20,093 nucleotides of DNA from a virus. The position numbers were made by a program, and so were the translations under genes. Position 1 is the stretch's first letter. Each line of letters starts with the position of its first letter. The stretch is from positions 1 through 20,093 of IMG/VR virus record IMGVR_UViG_3300042319_000447. One strand, 5' to 3'. The notes beneath the pieces are model-generated. The model was given only the letters and a program-made list of their open reading frames with translations. It was not told the DNA's origin and made no database searches. Of the stretch, positions 14,642-20,093 are shown one piece after another.

Positions 14642-16237
14642 ATGAGTACTGGTATAACACAAAAGAAATCCTTAAAAGATATTATTGCAGACGAATATAA
14701 AAAATGTGCGGTAGACCCGATACATTTTATGAAAAAGTATTGCATGATTCAACATCCTGTAAGGGGTAAAATACCATTCCAATTATTTCCATTTCAGGAA
14801 AAGACTTTAACGCAATTTAAAGATAATAGATTTAATGTAGTTCTAAAATCACGTCAAACTGGTATCTCAACACTATGTGCTGGGTTTTCACTTTGGAAAA
14901 TGATATTTAATTCAGATTTTAATGTGTTGGTAATTGCAACAAAGCAAGAAGTGGCAAAGAACTTAGTAACAAAGGTAAGAGTAATGCATGATTTGCTTCC
15001 AACATGGCTTAAAGGTGGGTCTATGGAAGATAACAAACTTTCCCTTCGTTTACAAAATGGTTCTCAAATTAAGGCTATTGCTTCTTCTCCTGATGCAGGA
15101 CGTTCTGAAGCCTTATCACTTCTAATATTTGATGAGGCCGCTTTCATTGATGATATTGATGAGATTTGGGTATCGGCTCAATCAACCTTATCAACGGGTG
15201 GTAGTTGTATAGCATTATCTACTCCGAATGGTGTGGGTAATTGGTTTCATCAAACTTGGTTAGGTGCGGAAGAAAGTACAAATCCATTTAATACAATCAG
15301 ATTACATTGGACAGTTCATCCTGAAAGAGACCAAAAATGGAGAGATGAGCAAGAGAAATTATTGGGTACAAAGAAAGCAGCACAAGAATGTGATTGTGAT
15401 TTTATATCTTCTGGTGAAACTGTAATTGAACCTGAATTATTAATGTTTTATAAAGAAACATATGTAATACCACCAATTGAGAAAGGTGGATTTGATGGAA
15501 ACCTTTGGAAATGGGAACATGCTGATTATAATAAATCTTACATGGTAGTGGCCGATGTGGCTAGAGGAGATGGCGCCGATTATTCTACATGTCATGTAAT
15601 TGATATTGCCAATTCAGTACAGGTTGCAGAATATAGAGGTAAGGTAGATACTAAAGATTTTGGAAATTTCTTAGTAGCACTTTCAACGGAATATAACGAT
15701 GCACTACTTGTTATAGAGAATGCAAATATTGGATGGGCAACAATTCAGCAAGTAATTGATAGAGATTATAAAAACTTATTCTATATGAGTAAGGATTTAA
15801 AATATATTGATACTGAAAATCAAATGACAAATAGATATAGAGCTGAAGATAGAGGATTGGTAGCTGGATTTTCAACCACTTCTAAAACTAGACCTTTAAT
15901 CATATCTAAATTAACTGATTACTTTAGAGAAAAATCAATTATAGTTCGTTCTTCTCGTTTAATAGATGAGTTATTTACATTTATTTATATGAATGGTAGA
16001 GCAGAGGCTATGAAAGGTTATAATGATGACTTGGTAATGGCATTTTCAATTGGATTATGGGTTAGGGATACTGCACTTCGTTTAAGACAGGAGGGTATTG
16101 ATTTAACCAAAAGTGCGGTTGGTGGTATTACATCACATACTTACAATGGTGTATATGGTGGTGGTAATGGTATGGATGATGACCCGTGGAGAATGAAAAT
16201 TGGTGATGGGTTTGAAGATTTAACTCAATGGTTGTAG
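14642..16237 (+). CDS. terL: Terminase large subunit (T4 gp17-like packaging ATPase and nuclease)
   Basis: This 531-residue motor protein pumps DNA into the prohead through the portal and cuts the concatemer. The ATPase half has a Walker A-type loop K69-SRQTGIST (69-77) and Walker B LLIFDEAAF with D164/E165. Coupling motifs (CIALSTPNG) follow near 186-194. The nuclease half shows the RNase H-like acidic set: D305 in VADVARGDGADYS, E359 in LVIENAN, and D462/D463 in YNDDLVMAF. The Walker A loop lacks the usual Lys before Ser/Thr (GIST rather than GKT); Lys69 at the front of the loop may substitute, as in lambda-type terminases. It is slightly shorter than T4 gp17 (610 residues). It follows the zinc-ribbon gene after one base and is probably co-transcribed with it. 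Confidence 0.95.
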   Translation: MSTGITQKKSLKDIIADEYKKCAVDPIHFMKKYCMIQHPVRGKIPFQLFPFQEKTLTQFKDNRFNVVLKSRQTGISTLCAGFSLWKMIFNSDFNVLVIATKQEVAKNLVTKVRVMHDLLPTWLKGGSMEDNKLSLRLQNGSQIKAIASSPDAGRSEALSLLIFDEAAFIDDIDEIWVSAQSTLSTGGSCIALSTPNGVGNWFHQTWLGAEESTNPFNTIRLHWTVHPERDQKWRDEQEKLLGTKKAAQECDCDFISSGETVIEPELLMFYKETYVIPPIEKGGFDGNLWKWEHADYNKSYMVVADVARGDGADYSTCHVIDIANSVQVAEYRGKVDTKDFGNFLVALSTEYNDALLVIENANIGWATIQQVIDRDYKNLFYMSKDLKYIDTENQMTNRYRAEDRGLVAGFSTTSKTRPLIISKLTDYFREKSIIVRSSRLIDELFTFIYMNGRAEAMKGYNDDLVMAFSIGLWVRDTALRLRQEGIDLTKSAVGGITSHTYNGVYGGGNGMDDDPWRMKIGDGFEDLTQWL

Positions 16238-16239
16238 GG

Positions 16240-16279
16240 TTTTGATATTTTACGATATTTATGTTATATAATGTCAAAA
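16240..16279 (+). terminator. AT-rich inverted repeat after the terminase gene
   Basis: TTTTGATATT (16240-16249) can pair with AATGTCAAAA (16270-16279), ten pairs including one G-U, around a 20-base loop. It begins three bases after the terminase stop. The stem is weak and has no U-tract of the usual kind, so it may be a marginal terminator, an mRNA-end structure or chance in AT-rich DNA. The loop contains the ATATTTAT element. Confidence 0.25.
16255..16262 (+). promoter_or_regulatory. Putative phage promoter element ATATTTAT upstream of the portal gene
   Basis: ATATTTAT lies 47 bases upstream of the portal ATG, inside the 72-base gap after the terminase. It shares the ATA[C/T]TTAT core with the other gaps. 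The leader then ends in AATAATAAATT before ATG, with no Shine-Dalgarno sequence. Confidence 0.4.
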
Positions 16280-16309
16280 TAGGATTTTTATAGAAATTAA
16301 TAATAAATT

Positions 16310-18091
16310 ATGGCAGAGCAAGAAGGAATGGATGATAGGAGTTTTTTTGGTAGATTAAAGAAGTTGTTTGCATCGCAAGCTATCGTAACCGTTGATAAAG
16401 ATGGTAAACGTAAGGTTGTTGATACGGATGAACGCCAAATGAATACAAACTTCGTAAATCTTAGAGACAGATATACAAAATTACAAAGGTCTTACTACGA
16501 AACAAATCAGGGTGCACAATCAATGGCATACCATCAAGTTCGTAGAGAATTATTCAGAGATTATGATGCTATGGATAATGACCCAATTATAGCATCGGCA
16601 TTAGATATATACGCTGATGAATCAACAACAAAAAATGAATATGGTGATATATTAGCAATTAAATCAACAAATGAAAATGTAAGTGCAATACTTCACAACT
16701 TATTTTATGATGTAATTAATATAGAATTTAATTTATGGCCTTGGGTAAGAAACTTGGTAAAATACGGAGATTTCTTTTTAGCATTAGAAATTGCAGAAGG
16801 TAAAGGTATTGTAAATGTATTACCATACTCTGTATATAACACCGAAAGATTAGAAGGTACTGAACCAATGAACCAAAACTATGTTAAGTTTAAAGTTGAA
16901 TTAGATAGATTTGGCAAAAAGGAATATGAGAACTATGAAATGGCCCATTTCCGTTTACTTTCAGATACAAACTTCCTTCCATATGGTAAGGCTATGATTG
17001 AAGGTGGTCGTAGAGTATGGAAACAATTATCTTTAATGGAAGATGCGATGTTAATTCATCGTATTATGAGAGCACCTGAAAAGAGAGTGTTCAAAATTGA
17101 TATTGGTAATATTAATCCACAAGAGGTTGATGGCTATATGCAAAAGATTATCAACAAAATGAAAAAAACTCCATTTGTTGATAAGAATAGTGGCGATTAC
17201 AACTTAAAATACAATATTCAAAACCTTACGGAAGATTTCTTCTTACCTGTTAGAGGTGGAGATAGTGGAACATCAATAGATAACTTAAGTGGATTAGAAT
17301 ATACAGCAACTGAAGATATTGATTACTTAAAAGCAAAATTATTTAGCGCATTAAAGATACCTAAAGCATTCTTAGGATATGAAGAAGGTATTAGTGGTAA
17401 AGCAACTCTTGCAGCTCAGGATGTTCGTTTTGCTAGAACTATTGAAAGAATTCAAAGAACTGTTGTTAGTGAATTATATAAAATAGCTATTGTTCATTTG
17501 GCTGGGCAAGGTATTGATGATTCTGAATTAACAAACTTCCAACTTACTTTAACAAACGCTTCTACAATATATGAGCAAGAGAAAGTAAATCTTTGGAGTG
17601 AGAAAGTTAGATTAGCAAGTGATACGAAAGCATTAAACATGTTATCTACCGATTGGGTGTATCATAATATATTTAATATAAGTGAAGATGATATGGATAC
17701 TGAAAGAGCTAAAATGATATTAGACCTTAAAGACCGTTTCAGACACACTTCAATTGAACAGCAAGGACAAGACCCAGCAAATCCACCGCAACAACAAAAT
17801 GTGGAGGAGGAGATTGAAAAAATGAAGCAAGAGATTGTAGATAATAAAGGTGGAAGGCCAAGAGAAGGAAATACCTACGGTAAAGACAAACACCCATTGG
17901 GTAGAGACCCATTAGGTAATAAAGAAAATGAGAGTGAGAGAAAGAGAGAAATGAGAACAAACGAATCAAATAAACGAATAGCGCAGGAATATATTAATGC
18001 ATTTTCATCAAAAAAGAAAATTTTAAGTGAAAAAACACAAAAAACCGACCTTTTAGATGAAAATAATTTATTAGATGACACCAAATTTTAA
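16310..18091 (+). CDS. Portal protein (T4 gp20-like)
   Basis: This 593-residue protein should form the dodecameric portal at the unique head vertex, where it nucleates prohead assembly, docks the terminase and later joins the tail. The central region is typical of gp20: YDAMDNDPIIASALDIYADE (near residues 83-102), NLWPWVRNLVKYGDFFLAL (near 141-160), MRAPEKRVFKIDIGN and LKAKLFSALKIPKAFLGYEE, the conserved stem and wing segments. T4 gp20 has 524 residues. The excess lies mainly in a C-terminal extension (about 485-593), which is Gln/Pro-rich and then strongly charged, with GGRPREGNTYGKDKHPLGRD in the middle. That tail is probably disordered and may contact the head interior or scaffold. Start choice: ATG in an A/T-rich leader, giving Met-Ala-Glu. 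Confidence 0.93.
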   Translation: MAEQEGMDDRSFFGRLKKLFASQAIVTVDKDGKRKVVDTDERQMNTNFVNLRDRYTKLQRSYYETNQGAQSMAYHQVRRELFRDYDAMDNDPIIASALDIYADESTTKNEYGDILAIKSTNENVSAILHNLFYDVINIEFNLWPWVRNLVKYGDFFLALEIAEGKGIVNVLPYSVYNTERLEGTEPMNQNYVKFKVELDRFGKKEYENYEMAHFRLLSDTNFLPYGKAMIEGGRRVWKQLSLMEDAMLIHRIMRAPEKRVFKIDIGNINPQEVDGYMQKIINKMKKTPFVDKNSGDYNLKYNIQNLTEDFFLPVRGGDSGTSIDNLSGLEYTATEDIDYLKAKLFSALKIPKAFLGYEEGISGKATLAAQDVRFARTIERIQRTVVSELYKIAIVHLAGQGIDDSELTNFQLTLTNASTIYEQEKVNLWSEKVRLASDTKALNMLSTDWVYHNIFNISEDDMDTERAKMILDLKDRFRHTSIEQQGQDPANPPQQQNVEEEIEKMKQEIVDNKGGRPREGNTYGKDKHPLGRDPLGNKENESERKREMRTNESNKRIAQEYINAFSSKKKILSEKTQKTDLLDENNLLDDTKF

Positions 18092-18108
18092 TAAACATTA
18101 AAAAGTTT

Positions 18109-18116
18109 ATATTTAT
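18109..18116 (+). promoter_or_regulatory. Putative phage promoter element ATATTTAT downstream of portal
   Basis: ATATTTAT lies 42 bases upstream of the ATG at 18159, in the 67-base gap after the portal gene. It carries the same core as the other upstream gaps and could drive the three closely packed genes that follow. Confidence 0.4.
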
Positions 18117-18158
18117 ATGTGTTAGTTTATAGACATAGGTTAAATTATAGGGTAATAA

Positions 18159-19040
18159 ATGAAAAAAATAAAACATTCCAAAGTTAAGAATACTGGAGTG
18201 CTATTTGAGCTTTTAGTAAGACAAATAACATTAGAGGTACTTAATGGAGATAAAACTGAAAACGCTAAACATATAGTAAAAGAGTTCTTTGCTGCAGGTA
18301 CTGAATTAAATAAAGAATTACGTCTTTATGATTTATTATTAAAAGAGAAGTATAATTCCGAATCAAGAGCAGAAATGTTTGTAGATACTGTATCTCAAGC
18401 ACACTCTAAGTTAAATGAGAACAAACTTTCAAAAGAGAAATATAATCTTATTAAGCAAATTAATGAGAAATTTGAATTAGAACAATTCCTTTCTTCTCCT
18501 ATAACTAACTATAAAGTATTAGCTTCAATATATAAAGTATTTGAATCTAAAAAGTCCAAAAACTACGATATTAAAGATATATTCAATTCTAAAGTAACCC
18601 TTATTGAGAACATCATCTCAAGACCCGCAGTGGCTAAAACTAACAAAACAACAGAGGATACTAAATTAATTGAATCATATAAAAAGCAAGATAAAGATTT
18701 AAGATTATTAACTTATAAGATTCTTGTTGAGACTTTTAATAAAAAATACACAAATTTAGATGAAAAACAAAAGGGCTTGTTAAAAGAGTATATCAATAAC
18801 ATGTCTAATACAACTAAATTTAAAGATTATTTGGCAGTAGAACTTCCACAAATTGTGAAAGAACTAAAAACAATTAAATCCAAAATATCAGATAAAGTAA
18901 CTACAATTAAATTATCAGAAACTATTTCTGTTTTAGAAAAAATGAAAATTGGTAAAAATGTAACTGATAGTAATGTTTCATCTATAATGCTTTCTTATGA
19001 GTTAATCAAAGAATTAAAATTAAAGGTAAATGTCAAATAG
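18159..19040 (+). CDS. Conserved-type late phage protein after the portal, function unknown (293 aa)
   Basis: The product is almost wholly helical and highly charged, with no signal peptide, membrane segment or catalytic motif that I can see. The N-terminus is basic and distinctive (MKKIKHSKVKNTGVLFELLVRQI). Proteins opening in this way seem familiar to me next to the portal gene in T4-like phages, but I cannot name a family. T4 has prohead core and protease genes (67, 68, 21) after gene 20, so a role in head assembly or core formation is likely by position. The start has AGGGTAA a few bases upstream, the closest thing to a ribosome site among these late genes. The 3' end overlaps the next gene by 11 bases, which suggests translational coupling. 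Confidence 0.8.
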   Translation: MKKIKHSKVKNTGVLFELLVRQITLEVLNGDKTENAKHIVKEFFAAGTELNKELRLYDLLLKEKYNSESRAEMFVDTVSQAHSKLNENKLSKEKYNLIKQINEKFELEQFLSSPITNYKVLASIYKVFESKKSKNYDIKDIFNSKVTLIENIISRPAVAKTNKTTEDTKLIESYKKQDKDLRLLTYKILVETFNKKYTNLDEKQKGLLKEYINNMSNTTKFKDYLAVELPQIVKELKTIKSKISDKVTTIKLSETISVLEKMKIGKNVTDSNVSSIMLSYELIKELKLKVNVK

Positions 19041-19617
19041 ACTAAAAGAAATAATTAGAGGTATAGTTAAAGAAATCCAAGACGAAAAGGAATTGGAAGA
19101 AATGACTGGAACTGGTGCAGTTGCTGGATATGATACTCCAAACGCATTTTCTAAACCAGGTCAAACTGCAAAGAAAAATAAAAGATTAGCTAACGTAACT
19201 GGTGGTGAGGTTGTTGATGATTTGGAAGAAGGTAAGGACTGGTTGAAAAACGATGTTCCTGCTGATTCTAAAAAACCATTAGCAATAAAACCAACAGCAA
19301 TTAGTTCAGCAGATGCTGGTGGTATTGCAGATAAGAGTGGTATGATATTAGCTAAAGAGGATGATGAAGCTAGTTTAAATGAAAATCGTTGGTTAGAAAT
19401 TAAAAACGGAGATGGTTCACCTAAAGCTAAAATGAGTAGAGGGGTAACATCTATCAAACAACAATTAGGTGAAGTAGAAAAATTTGTTAACTGGTATTCT
19501 AAGATAAAGAATGAGAATGGAGTTAAAAGAGGAGATTACTATAAAAGAACAAATAAGAGTTTACATAAGATAAAAGAAAGGTTAATGAATCTTTCAGAAA
19601 AAATTAGAACATTATAA
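19030..19617 (+). CDS. Probable head/prohead-core protein with VAGYDTPNAF motif (195 aa)
   Basis: The function is not proven. The N-terminus (SNRLKEIIRGIVKEIQDE) is an amphipathic helix resembling that of the next gene (SRLKELVKEVMVEE). It is followed by TGTGAVAGYDTPNAFSKPGQ (about residues 26-45), a Gly/Pro-rich motif I associate with small virion proteins of marine T4-like phages. The middle (about 50-125) is low-complexity and probably disordered. The C-terminal ~65 residues are basic and helical (VEKFVNWYSKIKNENG ... LMNLSEKIR). There are several E-containing sites of the (L/I/V)-x-E type near the N-terminus that a prohead protease could cut. The start overlaps the preceding gene by 11 bases and the stop is one base before the next ATG, so the three genes form one unit. 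Confidence 0.78.
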   Translation: MSNRLKEIIRGIVKEIQDEKELEEMTGTGAVAGYDTPNAFSKPGQTAKKNKRLANVTGGEVVDDLEEGKDWLKNDVPADSKKPLAIKPTAISSADAGGIADKSGMILAKEDDEASLNENRWLEIKNGDGSPKAKMSRGVTSIKQQLGEVEKFVNWYSKIKNENGVKRGDYYKRTNKSLHKIKERLMNLSEKIRTL

Positions 19618-19618
19618 T

Positions 19619-20093
19619 ATGAACACATCAATTACAAAATCAAGACTAAAAGAATTAGTTAAAGAAGTAATGGTAGAAGAAAATGAATATCAAGCGTTTT
19701 TTGCTAAAGCATTAGAAAAGTCTGGAAAATCTATTCCATCTATGAGTGATGACGAAAAGAAAGCATTCTTTAATAAAATAGATTCTGCTTGGAATGGTAA
19801 AGGTGATAAGAACGAAGCATTAGTTGGTGGACAAAAAGAACTAGATACCGATAAGGATGGTGATATTGAGGGAGATGATTTAGCAGATTTAAGAGCTAGT
19901 AAAAATGAAGCAAGAGATGCTGATGGTAATGAATTTCCTGAACTAGATGATTTTAAAGCAGCTATTAAAAAAATGATTCAAAATAATGATGTTGAAAAAC
20001 TTTTAAAAAATAAAGTTGTTTCATATTTACAAAAAGAAAAAAGATTTGATGGCGCGGGTAATACAAATAGTATGAGATTATACGATAAAGTAA
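19619..20093 (+). CDS. EF-hand-containing probable head protein, 3'-truncated by the window edge
   Basis: The ATG at 19619 lies one base after the preceding stop, and the frame stays open for 158 codons to the window end. The N-terminus (ITKSRLKELVKEVMVEENEY) shares the RLKE helix with the previous gene. SIPSMSDDEKKAFFNKIDSA (residues ~40-59) is followed by a canonical calcium loop D76-T-D78-K-D80-G-D-I83-E84-G-D-D87. This satisfies positions 1, 3, 5, 6, 8 and 12 of an EF-hand or dockerin-like loop. The rest is charged and helical (DDFKAAIKKMIQNN and KNKVVSYLQKEKRFDG). A calcium-stabilised structural role in the head or core is plausible. The full length and C-terminus are unknown. Confidence 0.78.
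   Translation, partial: MNTSITKSRLKELVKEVMVEENEYQAFFAKALEKSGKSIPSMSDDEKKAFFNKIDSAWNGKGDKNEALVGGQKELDTDKDGDIEGDDLADLRASKNEARDADGNEFPELDDFKAAIKKMIQNNDVEKLLKNKVVSYLQKEKRFDGAGNTNSMRLYDKV

Noticed and set aside
16261-16293. Ten-codon and three-codon ATG frames in the gap before the portal gene
   Set aside because: They are too short to judge, have no ribosome site, and lie inside the proposed promoter and hairpin. There is no support for a leader peptide.
19161-19457. A 98-codon open frame on the minus strand
   Set aside because: It is antisense to the VAGYDTPNAF gene, has no recognisable fold, and its codons mirror the disordered region of the real gene.
1-20093. tRNA genes, integrase, insertion sequences or attachment sites
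   Set aside because: I saw no cloverleaf-like sequence, recombinase or transposase motif, or terminal repeats. The accessory block shows no sign of a transposon.

Overview
The window looks like part of a tailed bacteriophage genome, most likely a myovirus distantly related to T4. It holds a T4-type packaging and head cluster (large terminase, gp20-like portal, probable head or core proteins). Upstream of that lie a very long tail-fibre gene and the 3' end of a Rad50/SbcC-type (T4 gp46-like) recombination nuclease gene. The DNA is strongly AT-rich by eye. Most start codons have no Shine-Dalgarno sequence and sit behind A/T-rich leaders such as AATAAT. One gene has an upstream TTTG-N20-TATATTTG, which fits the sigma-factor consensus of Bacteroidota. 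I therefore infer a Bacteroidota host, but no gene identifies the host directly.

Layout. Bases 1-281 are the gp46-like C-terminus. Bases 271-444 on the minus strand encode a 57-residue ribbon-helix-helix-like protein, the only convincing minus-strand gene. Bases 536-7369 encode a 2277-residue fibre ending in a self-cleaving S74 chaperone domain. Bases 7403-11486 form an accessory block: two small coiled-coil paralogues bracket two glycosylation genes. One of these is a three-domain GT-B / methyltransferase / GT25-like fusion. The other is a BAHT-family (TibC-like) protein O-glycosyltransferase with an intact four-cysteine motif. Bases 11521-13905 encode an unusual enzyme that joins an HxGH adenylyltransferase to a covalent ligase-like nucleotidyltransferase (KTDG motif), behind an N-terminus that resembles the T4 capsid-targeting peptide. 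Bases 13957-18091 hold a zinc-ribbon protein, the large terminase and the portal. From 18159 to the end are three tightly packed probable head or core genes, the last cut by the window edge.

Regulation. Every sizeable upstream gap except the one before the glycosyltransferase carries ATA[C/T]TTAT. Three copies are extended to a shared 15-mer, ATATACTTATATATA. I read this as the phage's own, probably late, promoter. The glycosyltransferase gap carries the host-type promoter instead.

How the genes may work together (inference). The fibre is rich in Ser/Thr loops (TGS, TSS), and a BAHT enzyme glycosylates Ser in strand-loop-strand proteins. The simplest model is a phage cassette that glycosylates the virion, perhaps its own fibre, and elaborates and methylates the glycan. 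The HxGH/KTDG enzyme may be packaged in the head and injected with the DNA. These two systems are the most interesting parts of the window.
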